Origin: CAVVIH01 sp963748295
GTDB taxonomy: Bacteria > Acidobacteriota > Vicinamibacteria > Vicinamibacterales > 2-12-FULL-66-21
Length of the DNA: 64,000 bases
Assembly (NCBI GenBank): GCA_963748295.1
Contig: CAVVIH010000008.1
Span: forward strand, 1-64,000
Reading direction: 5' to 3'
Part shown: positions 19,837 to 28,518 of the stretch, piece after piece
Position numbering within the stretch: position 1 is the first letter of the stretch
Layout: every line of letters begins with the position of its first letter
Notes under the pieces: generated by a model
What the model saw: the letters and a program-made list of their open reading frames with translations, nothing else
What the model was told of the DNA's origin: nothing
The model's database searches: none
Position numbers and translations under genes: made by a program

Positions 19837-20892
19837 ATGTTTCGCAACCGGGCCGCGACCTCGATTGAGAGCGAGGCACTGCGCGTGACCGTCCTCCACG
19901 AAGGCGGCCACATCGCGGAGATCCTGGACAAGCCAACGGGGATCAATCCGCTGTGGATCCCGCCGTGGACGTCGATCGAGCCGTCCGCGTACGACCCGAC
20001 GCGCCACCCGGAGTATGGCGCTGGCGCCGACGCAGCGCTGCTTGCGGGAATCATGGGCCACAACCTGTGCCTCGACATTTTCGGCGGACCCTCGCCCGAC
20101 GAAGCCGCCGCCGGCCTGCCGGTGCACGGAGAAGTTTCGACTGCACGGTTCTCCGTCGCCGCTCACGACGGCCAGATCGCGATGCATGCGGTGCTGCCCG
20201 GAGCACAGTTGCGCGTCGAGCGCCGCATCGTCCTGACCGATCGCACGGTGCGCGTTCACGAGAGCGTCGAGAATCTGTCGACAACCGATCGGCCGGTTGG
20301 CTGGACCGAGCACGTGACGCTCGGCCCGCCGTTTCTCGAAAAGGGTGCGACGGAGTTTCACGCGTCCGCTACGCGTTCCAGGGTCTTCGAACAGGCGTTC
20401 GGCCCCGACGACTACCTCGTGCCCGGCGCCGACTTCGAGTGGCCGCTTGCCCCGCGTGCGGCCGGCGGCTACGAGGATCTGCGCGTTTACACTGCCGCTC
20501 CTCGATCGAGCGGATACACGGCGCACCTCATGGATCCAGCGCGGGACGAGGGATTCTTCGTGGCGTTTTCACCATCTGCCGGTTTGGCGTTTGGCTACGT
20601 CTGGCGGCGCGCTGACTTCCCCTGGATGGGCATCTGGGAGGAAAACCACAGTCGCACGGCGGCGCCGTGGAACGGACGCACGCTGACGCGGGGCCTGGAG
20701 TTTGGCGCGTCGCCGATGCCAGAGACGCGCCGGCAGATGATTGAACGAGGGAAGCTCTTTGACACGCCGACCTGCCGATGGATTCCGGCCCGACAACGCG
20801 TCGAGGTCAACTACTGCGCCCTGCTGCGGCCCGCGAAGCTGATAGCCGACGCCCTCGGCGTTGTGTTAGCCTCCGCAACCGATTGCAAGTGA
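19837..20892 (+). CDS. Aldose 1-epimerase (galactose mutarotase)-like protein
   Basis: About 351 residues from ATG 19837; an ATG at 19825 in frame is possible. The sequence is mainly beta strands typical of the galactose-mutarotase superfamily: HEGGHIAEILDKPTGINPLW, HGEVSTARFSVAAHDGQ, RRIVLTDRTVRVHESVENLS, WTEHVTLGPPFLE, FDTPTCRWIPARQRVEVNY. The TEHVTLG histidine and glutamates match positions used in sugar binding. No signal peptide, so cytoplasmic. It is the first gene of the plus arm, followed three bases later by the esterase gene, and may accept an oxidised or branched sugar rather than plain glucose. Confidence 0.75.
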   Translation: MFRNRAATSIESEALRVTVLHEGGHIAEILDKPTGINPLWIPPWTSIEPSAYDPTRHPEYGAGADAALLAGIMGHNLCLDIFGGPSPDEAAAGLPVHGEVSTARFSVAAHDGQIAMHAVLPGAQLRVERRIVLTDRTVRVHESVENLSTTDRPVGWTEHVTLGPPFLEKGATEFHASATRSRVFEQAFGPDDYLVPGADFEWPLAPRAAGGYEDLRVYTAAPRSSGYTAHLMDPARDEGFFVAFSPSAGLAFGYVWRRADFPWMGIWEENHSRTAAPWNGRTLTRGLEFGASPMPETRRQMIERGKLFDTPTCRWIPARQRVEVNYCALLRPAKLIADALGVVLASATDCK

Positions 20893-20894
20893 GA

Positions 20895-22140
20895 ATGAGC
20901 GAGGCGGCGATGACGAAAAGAAGCGGCGCGGCGGTGGTGATCGCGGGTGTGCTGATCGTGTCGAGCGCGGGTGTGGCGGCGCGGCAGGATCGCGGCGGTC
21001 GCGGCGGGCCGCCGGCGCCGCAGTTCGCGTCACCGGAGGTGGACGGAACCGGAAGATCGCCTTCCGCATCTACGCGCCGCAGGCCGACGCATCCGTCTCG
21101 CCGCGGGCGATATCCCCGGTGTGGGCCAGGACGTCGCAGTTCACGCGTGGCGAGAACGGCGTCTGGGAGCTCACGTTCGGGCCCGTCGATCCCGGTGCGT
21201 ATCGCTACAACTTCAACGTCGACGGCGTCGCGACGATCGATCCGCGGAACCCGGCGATCAGCGAGTCGAACAACAACGTCTGGAGCCTGGTCAACGTCCC
21301 GGGCTCGGACCTGTTCGACACGCGCGACGTTCCGCACGGGGCGTCGCGGAGGTGACATACAAGTCCAACGCGTTGGGACGCTTCCGCCGGATGCACGTGT
21401 ACACGCCGCCAGGCTACGAGACGCGGCCGTGATCGGTATCCGGTCTTCTATCTTCTCCATGGCGCCGGCGACAACGACAATGCATGGTCGACGGTCGGAC
21501 GGGCCGGGTTCATCCTCGACAACCTGATCGCGACAAAAAAGGCGCGTCCGATGATCGTCGTCATGCCGGCGGGTCACGTCACGCGGGCGACGGACACCGT
21601 CACCGGCACGAGCGCCACCGAGCAGTTCGTCAACGACTTCGTGACCGACGTGATGCCGTACGTCGAGAAGCACTATCGCGTGCTGACCGACCGGGCCAAC
21701 ACGGCCATCGCCGGCCTGTCGATGGGCGGAGGGCAGACGCTGCAGGTGGCCATCCCCCGGCTGGAGCGGTTCGCGTATATCGGGGTGTTCAGTTCCGGGT
21801 TGCTCGGGGCGTTCCCGAGCGGCGGGCGCGGCGCGACGCCGGCGCCCCCTGCACCAGCCGGCGGCGTGCCACCCGCGGCGATCGAATGGGAGAAGCAGCA
21901 CGCGGCGAAGCTCGATGATGCCCGTCTGAAGCGGGGTCTGCGCTTGTTCTGGTTTGCAACCGGCACGGAGGATTTTCTGATGCCCACCACGAGGGCGAGT
22001 GTCGAGCTCTTCAAGCGGCACGGCGTTCTCGCCGGTGTTCGTCGAGTCGCCGGGCGGTCACACGTGGATCAACTGGCGCAACTACCTGGCAGACGTTCGC
22101 GCCGCAGCTGTTCAGGAACGGTCGAAAAGCGATGCATTGA
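20895..22140 (+). pseudogene. Secreted esterase (enterochelin-esterase/esterase D-like) with CBM48-like N-terminus, frameshifted
   Basis: Joined frames give ~410 residues. A signal peptide starting at ATG 20910 leads to RQDRGGRGGPPAPQF, then a carbohydrate-binding-like early-set domain (ENGVWELTFGPVDPGAYRYN, FNVDGVATIDPRNPA), then an alpha/beta hydrolase: YLLHGAGDNDNAW, RPMIVVMPAGH, the nucleophile elbow AGLSMGGGQTL, ATGTEDFLM and the catalytic histidine in ESPGGHTWINWRNYL. Breaks occur near 21050, 21110, 21345, 21430 and 22030-22095, and the repaired frame stops at 22138-22140. Relatives cleave feruloyl or acyl esters on polysaccharides or siderophores, so it may deacylate the imported substrate. 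Confidence 0.75.
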
Positions 22141-23049
22141 GTGCGATTTCGGCGCGTACCGTTCACGGTGCCGCATGCCGCGCGTGCTTTTCGGTGCTGG
22201 CCGTCGCGGCTCGTCCGTGGCGGCGCAGACCAGCACAGGGCCGCGTCCGCCGCAGGGTCGCGGCGGCGGCCAATACGTTTCCCGCACAGCAGCGGCCGCC
22301 TGGTGATCCCGCGGTGATTGCACGCGGCAGCGGGCTTTATGGCGTCTATTGCCGCGCCTGCCATGGCGCCGATCTTCGCGGCGGCGACCAGGGTGGACCC
22401 AACCTGCTGCGATCGGAAGTGCGTCCTCAACGATCAGGCCGGCGAGCTGATCGCTGCCGATCGTGCTGAAGGGCGCCAGGGCGTTGAGTATCATGCCGCC
22501 GATTCCCGTCACGCCGGACGATGCGCGTGCCATCGCCGAGTACATCCACAGCGTCGCGGCCACGATGCGCGGCAGGGAAATCCGCCCGCCGGGCGCGCCG
22601 GTCGTCCTGAACGTGCTCGTCGGCGATGCGGCGGCGCGGTCAGGCGTATTTCAACGCGAAGTGCGCACGTGCCATTCGGTGACCGGCGATCTGCAGCGGC
22701 ATCGGCTCGCGGATGTCCGGATCCAATGGCGCTGCAGAACTACTGGCTGTCAGCCGGGAGGTTGGGCCTGGGTCGCGGCGGCGGGTCCGTGGCAGCGGCT
22801 GTAGCCGCGAGGTGACGGTCACGGTCACTCCAGCGACAGGTGAAAAGGTCGAAGGCACGCTGGTCCGCATCGACGACTTTTATGTCGTCGTCGAGCTGCC
22901 CGACGGAACCGCAGCGGACATTCGCCGCGAAGGCGAGAACCCGCGTGGTCGAGTTGCGCGATCCGCTGGAGCCTCACGCAAACTGCTGCCGACCTACACC
23001 GACAAGCGACATTCACGACGTGACGGCTTATCTGGTGACGCTGAAATGA
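22141..23049 (+). pseudogene. Diheme c-type cytochrome, frameshifted
   Basis: Starts at GTG 22141 directly after the esterase stop. Joined frames give ~300 residues with a first heme site CRACH (YGVYCRACHGADLRGGDQGG) and a second that reads CATCH after restoring one base near 22665 (FNAKCATCHS). Between them lie IMPPIPVTPDDARAIAEYIHS, a typical cytochrome c C-terminal helix, and after them VEGTLVRIDDFYVVVELPDG and HDVTAYLVTLK. Similar diheme cytochromes accept electrons from PQQ dehydrogenases. Its stop overlaps the ATG of the PQQ dehydrogenase gene by four bases, which strongly suggests a functional pair. At least four indels. Confidence 0.75.
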
Positions 23050-24781
23050 CGAACACGAACGTGATTCTCAGCTCACGCTGTTGCCGTGCTCGTGCGCGCG
23101 TGCTGGCGGAGCCAGTCGCAGGATCGGGGCGGTCTCGATCCCGCGGCGATTCGCAAGCCGCTGTCCGACACGTGGCCGGTCTACTCGGGCGACTACACCG
23201 GCCGCCGCTACAGCGCGCTGACACAGATCAATCAGACGACGGTCAAGAACCTCTCGCTCGCATGGGTGGCGCGCACTGCCGGCAGCGCGGATAGCGGCGC
23301 GGATGGCGGCGACGGTGGACGTGGCGGTGGCCGCGGCGGGGGCAGGGGCGGTGGCCGCGGCGGTGGCGGGGTGCGGATGATCGTGGGCGGAGAAGGCACC
23401 GGCGAGTTCGGCGGCGGCGGAGCGCCGACCGTCAAGGGGTCGATCCTGATGGTCGGACGACGTGCTGTACGTCACGGCGCCCGACAACGTGTGGGCGGTC
23501 GACGCGCACGACGGCCGCGTGCTCTGGCAGTACTTCTGGAAGACGAAGGGTGGGACCCACATCGGCAACCGCGGCGCCGCGCTGTGGCACAACTACGCTG
23601 TTCTTCGAGACGCCGGACAACTACCTCGTCTCACTGGACGCAAGCACGGGCAAGGAGCAATGGCACGTCGAGATCGCCGATTTCGACCAGCAGTATTTCT
23701 CGACTGCCGCGCCGATCGTCGTCGACAACCACGTCCTCGTCGGCACCGGCAACGATCTGGATTCGCCAGGATTCCTGCAGTCCTACGATCCGGAGACCGG
23801 ACAAGCTGCAGTGGAAGTTCTATACGGTGCCGATGAATCCCGGCGATCCGGGCCTGGAGACGTGGCCGAACCTCGATGCCGCGCGCCACGGCGGCGGGCA
23901 GGTGTGGGTTCCGGGTTCCTACGATCCGGACACGCGGCTGTACATCTTCGGCACCGGGAATCCGACGCCGGGCTACACCGGCGTTGCCCGGCCGGGGGAC
24001 AACCTGTTTACCTGTTCGCTCGTCGCGGTGAATGTCGACACCGGCAAGATGGCCTGGTACTTCCAGACGTCCGCGCACGACACGCACGACTGGGACTCCG
24101 CGCAGACGCCCATCCTGATTGATGGCGTCGATCAACGGGAAACCGCGAAAGCTGGTTTCGACCGCGGCGCGCAACGGCTACTTCTACACGCTCGATCGCG
24201 TCACCGGCGAACACATCGTGACCAGCAAATACGGGCTCGTACACGAACTGGGGCAAGGAGATGCGGCCGACCGGCGTGATCTCGCCCGACCCCAGCCAAG
24301 GAAGCGACGATTCCTGGATCGCTGGTCTCGCCCGTCGAAGGTGGCGTGACGAACTGGCCGCCGCCGGCCTATTCACCGGACACCGGGCTGTTCTATGTGC
24401 AGGAGCACAACGGCTTCAACATGCTCTACCTGACCGATCCCGGATCCGCGCGGATCGATGGGACTCGGCGGCAAGTCGGTCTACAGCCTCGGATCGATGG
24501 GAGACTTCCTCACGGCGATCGACTACCGCACGGGCGCGGTGGCGTGGCGCCATCCGTTCCCTGGCGGTGGCGGCGGCGGCTTGCTCGCCACCGCCGGCCG
24601 CCTCGTGTTCTCCGGCGACGGCAGCGGCAATTTCGCCGCGTTCGACGCCACCGACGGAAAGCCGCTCTGGCATTCCCGCATCGGCAACATCTCGAATGCG
24701 CCGCAGACCTTTCTCGTCGACGGACGCCAGCACGTACTGGTCGCCGTCGGCGACGCGCTCTACGCGTTCGCGCTGTACTGA
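23046..24781 (+). pseudogene. PQQ-dependent dehydrogenase (alcohol/sugar type), frameshifted
   Basis: About 575 residues after joining nine or so frame segments. Typical quinoprotein blades are visible: DTWPVYSGDYTGRRYSALTQ, TTVKNLSLAWV, LYVTAPDNVWAVDAHDGRVLW, LVSLDASTGKEQWHVEI, VPGSYDPDTRLYIFGTGNPT, SLVAVNVDTGKMAWYFQTS, HDTHDWDSAQTPILID and LVFSGDGSGNFAAFDATDGKPLW. The HDTHDWD motif is characteristic of PQQ alcohol dehydrogenases, where the aspartate region is catalytic. A Gly/Arg-rich insert (near 23310-23370) interrupts the first blades. It is a periplasmic oxidase of an alcohol or sugar, passing electrons to the diheme cytochrome encoded just upstream. Confidence 0.8.
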
Positions 24782-24793
24782 CAGGAGTACGAC

Positions 24794-25774
24794 ATGCGCT
24801 ACACCCGGCGTGAGATCGGCAAGCTGGCGCTGACAGCGCTGCCGGGTATCGCGATCGCGAAGGAGCCGCGCGTTCCTTTCGGCGCACCGGCGCAGACCGC
24901 GGCCGTGCCCAACTCCACGATCGACGGCGTTCGCGTCGGGACCATCACGTACAGCTACCGAAGCATGCCCGATCAGAGCGCCGAAGCGATCCTTCGCTAC
25001 GTGCTCGACTCCGGCATCAGCGAGATCGAGTTCATGGGCGGGCCGGTCGAGGCGTTCGCCGGTGCGCCGCAGGGACAGCGCGGTGGCGGCCGCCGCGGAC
25101 AGCCGGCGACCGCAGAGCAGCAAGCGGCGCAGCGTGACACGGCCGAGCGTCTGCGGGCATGGCGGACCTCCGTCTCCATGGATCGCTTCAGGGCGCTGCG
25201 CAAGATGTTCAACGACGCCGGCGTCATCATTTATGCGTGGAAGCGGCTCTCTCCCAACATGTCGGATGCGGAGATGGAGTACGTGTTCGACGTGGCCGAG
25301 GCGCTCGGCTGCACGCACACGACGTTGGAGCTCGTGGAGAACCCCGAGCAGCTCAAACGCATCGGCCAGTGGGCAGAGAAGAAGAAGATCTACGCCGCAT
25401 ACCACACGCATCTTCAGGGCAGCATGGCGGCGTTCGATCAGGCGTTCGCGATCTCCAAGGGCAACACGGCCAATGTGGACCTCGGCCACTTCGTCGCCGC
25501 TGGCGGCGATCCGGTGGCGTTCATCAAGAAGTTCAACGGCCGGATCTCGAGCGTCCACCTGAAGGATCGAACGACTCCGGAGCACGGCCAGAAGAACCTG
25601 GCGTGGGGCACCGGCGACACGCCGCTGAAGGAAATCCTGCTGACCATGAGGCGGGAACGGCACACATACCCGGCGTCGATCGAGCTCGAGTACAACGTGC
25701 CGGCAGGTCGGACGCGGTCAAGGAGACCGCGAAATGTCTCGAGGTACTGCAAGGCCGCACTGGCAAACTCCTGA
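24794..25774 (+). CDS. Tat-exported TIM-barrel sugar isomerase/epimerase
   Basis: 326 residues as read. A Tat-like start (YTRREIGKLALTALPG) precedes a xylose-isomerase-type barrel: GVRVGTITYSYRSMP, YVLDSGISEIEFMGG, NDAGVIIYAWKRLSP, ALGCTHTTLELVEN, IYAAYHTHLQG, TANVDLGHFVAAGGDP, RISSVHLKDRT and ASIELEYNV, which give the Glu, Asp and His metal ligands. Near 25708 a one-base indel changes the frame; the other frame continues DAVKETAKCLEVLQGRTGKLLS, the expected C-terminus. A strong AGGAG lies at 24783-24787. It is the last gene of the plus arm and probably works on the product of the PQQ dehydrogenase in the periplasm. Confidence 0.85.
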   Translation: MRYTRREIGKLALTALPGIAIAKEPRVPFGAPAQTAAVPNSTIDGVRVGTITYSYRSMPDQSAEAILRYVLDSGISEIEFMGGPVEAFAGAPQGQRGGGRRGQPATAEQQAAQRDTAERLRAWRTSVSMDRFRALRKMFNDAGVIIYAWKRLSPNMSDAEMEYVFDVAEALGCTHTTLELVENPEQLKRIGQWAEKKKIYAAYHTHLQGSMAAFDQAFAISKGNTANVDLGHFVAAGGDPVAFIKKFNGRISSVHLKDRTTPEHGQKNLAWGTGDTPLKEILLTMRRERHTYPASIELEYNVPAGRTRSRRPRNVSRYCKAALANS

Positions 25775-25783
25775 GCGCACGGA

Positions 25784-26899
25784 TCAAGGCACGAAGACCG
25801 CGCCCCAGGGACTATCACCCGATTTGACGCGGGCAATCACTTTCTGCGTCGCGACGTCCACGATCGACACGTCGTTCGACGGCCCGTTCGCCGTGTACAG
25901 CGTGCGGCCATCGGGCGTCATCGCAATCCCCCAGGGACGCTCGCCGACCTCGATCAACGACACCACGCTGTTCGTTTTGGGGTCGATGACGGCAACCTTC
26001 TTCCCGCGGCCCAGGGTGACGTAGATACGACCGCCGTCGCCGGCCACGACGATGCCCATCGGCCGCATCGTGTTGTCGGCCATCTTGATCGTCGTCAGCA
26101 CCCGGTGGCGACGTGCATCAACGACGTCGATGGCGTTGGCGGTCTCGCAGGTGATGTAGGCGCGGGATCCGTCCGGCAGAAACCCAATCGAGCGTGGCCG
26201 CGGTGATGTCTTGATCTGTGCCACGACCCGCGCCTTGGCCGGGTCGATGACGAATACCTTGCCGTCTTCCTCTGAAGTGACGTAGACGAGAGCGCCGTCA
26301 GGCGTTCGTTCGACGCCTTCCGGCTCGCCGCCGACCTTTACCGTCGCGACGATCTTCCCGCTGTCCACGTCGACGATGCTGGTCGTGGCGGCGTCTTCAT
26401 TGGCGACGAACAATTGCTTGCCGTCGCGGCTGACCGCGAGCTGTTCGGGATCCGTACCAGCCGGAATCACCCTGATCAACTTCATTTGCCTGGTGTCGAA
26501 CACGCCGATCCCGTCGGCCGACCGATCGGGCGGCGGCAACGTGCTCTCATCGACACCGGGACCGGCGATTGGCGAGCCGCTCAACGCGATGTAGAGCGTG
26601 GTGCCATCGGGCGCGAGCCGAATGCCGCGCGGGCGCTTGCCGAGCGGCACGGTTGCAATGGCCTGGTTGGTCCTGACGTCGATCGCGGTGAGCGTGCCGG
26701 ATCGTTCGTTGGTGACGTAGACCCGCGGCCCTTTCGGCAGCGTCGCGGGATCTCGCACGGCCGGCGAGGCCGGAGTCGACGCTGCCCCGGATCCAGGCGG
26801 TTTCTCCGCTGCCGGCGAGCACGCCGACAGCGATGCCAGAGTTGCGGCCACGATTCCCGATCGCCAGGCACGGATGATCATGAGTCTCCTGCTGATCAT
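25784..26899 (-). CDS. YVTN beta-propeller lipoprotein
   Basis: 372 residues from ATG 26899, which overlaps the tadA stop (ATGA). A lipoprotein signal (ATLASLSAC) is followed by a proline/serine linker and seven or eight propeller repeats of the YVTN type: GPRVYVTNERSGTLTAIDV, LFVANEDAATTSIVDVDSG, VYVTSEEDGKVFVIDP, AYITCETANAIDVVD, IYVTLGRGKKVAVIDP, TLYTANGPSNDVSIVDV. The blade phrase NERSGTLTAID is typical of surface-layer or heme d1-like propellers; no heme ligand is evident. Its 3' end comes within about 10 bases of the convergent isomerase gene. Function unknown, probably periplasmic binding or scaffold. Confidence 0.9.
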   Translation of the reverse strand: MISRRLMIIRAWRSGIVAATLASLSACSPAAEKPPGSGAASTPASPAVRDPATLPKGPRVYVTNERSGTLTAIDVRTNQAIATVPLGKRPRGIRLAPDGTTLYIALSGSPIAGPGVDESTLPPPDRSADGIGVFDTRQMKLIRVIPAGTDPEQLAVSRDGKQLFVANEDAATTSIVDVDSGKIVATVKVGGEPEGVERTPDGALVYVTSEEDGKVFVIDPAKARVVAQIKTSPRPRSIGFLPDGSRAYITCETANAIDVVDARRHRVLTTIKMADNTMRPMGIVVAGDGGRIYVTLGRGKKVAVIDPKTNSVVSLIEVGERPWGIAMTPDGRTLYTANGPSNDVSIVDVATQKVIARVKSGDSPWGAVFVP

Positions 26900-27354
26900 G
26901 TCGAGCGCCTGGACGCGAAGAACGAGCGCATCAGGCCGGCGGTTTCGTCCTCGAGTATCCCGCCCTCGGCGTCCATCCGGTGATTCAGCGCCGGATGCTC
27001 GTGCGCGCGCATCGCTGACTCGATCGCCCCGGCCTTTGGCTCGCGCGCGCCGTACACGACCTTCGCCACCCGCGCGTGAATCATCGCGCCGACGCACATC
27101 TGACACGGCTCGATCGTCACGTAGAGCGTGGACCCGGTAAGACGGTAGTTCCCAATCCTGCCGGCCGCGTCACGCAGCGCCACGATCTCGGCATGGGCGG
27201 TCGGATCGTTCGTGCCTATCGGCTGGTTGAATCCGCGCCCGATGATGTCGCCGTTCGCAACAACTACTGCGCCGACAGGGACTTCGCCGCGCCGCGCCGC
27301 CTCGCGCGCGAGCTCCAGCGCCTCTCGCATGAAATGTTCCGCGGCCAGTGGCAT
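26896..27354 (-). CDS. tadA: tRNA adenosine(34) deaminase TadA
   Basis: 152 residues from the ATG at 27354 (an in-frame ATG at 27444 would add 30 atypical residues). It has the cytidine/deoxycytidylate deaminase fold with the zinc ligand and proton shuttle in DPTAHAEIVALRDAA and the paired cysteines in EPCQMCVGAMIHARV. The family converts A34 to inosine in tRNA-Arg(ACG), and that tRNA is encoded at 44489-44565 in this window. Length and motifs are normal. The stop overlaps the start of the YVTN lipoprotein gene by four bases, so they are probably co-transcribed. Confidence 0.95.
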   Translation of the reverse strand: MPLAAEHFMREALELAREAARRGEVPVGAVVVANGDIIGRGFNQPIGTNDPTAHAEIVALRDAAGRIGNYRLTGSTLYVTIEPCQMCVGAMIHARVAKVVYGAREPKAGAIESAMRAHEHPALNHRMDAEGGILEDETAGLMRSFFASRRST

Positions 27355-27476
27355 TCGCCAATTGTATGAGCCGCCCCGACCCAAAACACCCAGGAGTTTC
27401 GCATTCTCATCCAGAAGCAGGGTCTCTGGTCCATTCAGTGGCATGACGCCGCGAGCGTCGCCGTCAGGAGCAGCAG

Positions 27477-28328
27477 ATGCGACAAGTATTGATGAACGTC
27501 AGGATCGTGTTCCCTGTCACCGGTCTAATCGTCCTGGCTGCCTGCGGCGGTGGCGACGGCGGACCGGCGCCGGGCGGCGGCGTCAGCAGGGTCCCTGTGT
27601 CCCTCACCATCTCGCCGTCTACAGACTTCCTCAAGCTGCGGGCAAGCGAAGCGCTCACCGCCGTCGTGACGATGACGGGCGGCACGACGGAAACCGTCGC
27701 GGCCACGTGGACGAGCGACAATGCGGGCGTCGCCTCGGTCGATGCGACCGGCCGCGTAACGGGATCCGGCTCGGGACAGGCCGGCATCTCGGCGGTCTAT
27801 TCCGGCCTGACGGCGAACCGCGCGCTGAGAGTGGTGCCTGATTATCAGGGCCGCTGGTCGGGCGATCACTCGGTGCCGGGCTGCGTGGACGACGGCGATT
27901 GGCGGCAGGCAGGATTCTGCCAGGACATCCGAAGCGCGGCCCTTTACGAGATGGGGCTGGTGCTTACTCAGAACCGCGACAGCGTCACCGGCACCATCGA
28001 CGTCGGCACCGAGGCGCCAGGCGCGGTTCAGGGTCCGATCCACACGAATGGCGATCTGGGTCTGGCCGGGACGTTCGTCGAAACCGTCGAAGGTGTATCG
28101 ATCGAAGTCACCGTGTCGAACTGGGAGACCCGGACCACCGACAATCAGCGAATGACCGGGCGTTTTCGGATCACCTTTCGAGCGGCCGGGCTCACGGGGT
28201 CAGGAACCGTCGACGCCGAGCTGAGTGCCTTCACCAAGACTGGCGCGGCGATTAGCGCAGCTGGCGGTGACGCGGGGGCACGGCGCTCGCTGCTGCCTTC
28301 GATCCGCAGGGTTCTGCGAACAAGATAA
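27477..28328 (+). CDS. Lipoprotein with bacterial Ig-like (Big_2) domain
   Basis: 283 residues. A lipoprotein signal (FPVTGLIVLAAC) is followed by glycine-rich linker GGGDGGPAPGGG, then a Big_2 type Ig domain (SLTISPSTDFLKLRASEALTA, TWTSDNAGVASVDATGRVTG, GISAVYSGLTANRALRV) and a ~130-residue beta-rich part (YQGRWSGDHSVPGCVDDGD, GLVLTQNRDSVTGTIDVG, GRFRITFRAAGLTGSGTVDAEL) of unknown family. It is anchored in a membrane facing the periplasm or surface. The gene ends at the start of a repeat tract that separates it from the TonB receptor. Confidence 0.85.
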   Translation: MRQVLMNVRIVFPVTGLIVLAACGGGDGGPAPGGGVSRVPVSLTISPSTDFLKLRASEALTAVVTMTGGTTETVAATWTSDNAGVASVDATGRVTGSGSGQAGISAVYSGLTANRALRVVPDYQGRWSGDHSVPGCVDDGDWRQAGFCQDIRSAALYEMGLVLTQNRDSVTGTIDVGTEAPGAVQGPIHTNGDLGLAGTFVETVEGVSIEVTVSNWETRTTDNQRMTGRFRITFRAAGLTGSGTVDAELSAFTKTGAAISAAGGDAGARRSLLPSIRRVLRTR

Positions 28329-28329
28329 C

Positions 28330-28478
28330 GCCCAACGCCCAACTCCCAACTCCCAGGCGCGACTTCCAACTTCCAACCAATTGGAGGCTGGGAATCCCTT
28401 GGGGGTTGGGAGTTGGGATTTCCTTGGGAGTTGGGAGTTGGGAGTCCGTTTGGGAGTTGGGAGTTGGCCGTTGGGAGT
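28330..28478. repeat. TTGGGAG-type repeat tract (family A), two arms forming an inverted repeat
   Basis: Copies of CCCAACTCCCA fill the left side (28330-28355) and copies of TTGGGAGTTGGGAG fill the right (28400-28478), so the RNA could fold into one long stem. The tract sits between the Ig-like lipoprotein stop and the TonB receptor. Further copies of the family lie at 31447, 46512 and 48425. Confidence 0.8.
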
Positions 28479-28518
28479 TATAATCCGCGGAAGCCCGCAA
28501 AGGATTTGGAGGTCCTGA

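Noticed and set aside
23300..23440. Possible collagen-like or RGG RNA-binding domain
   Set aside because: It is a Gly/Arg insert inside a propeller with no extended GXY pattern or RNA-binding partner motifs; kept only as a linker observation.
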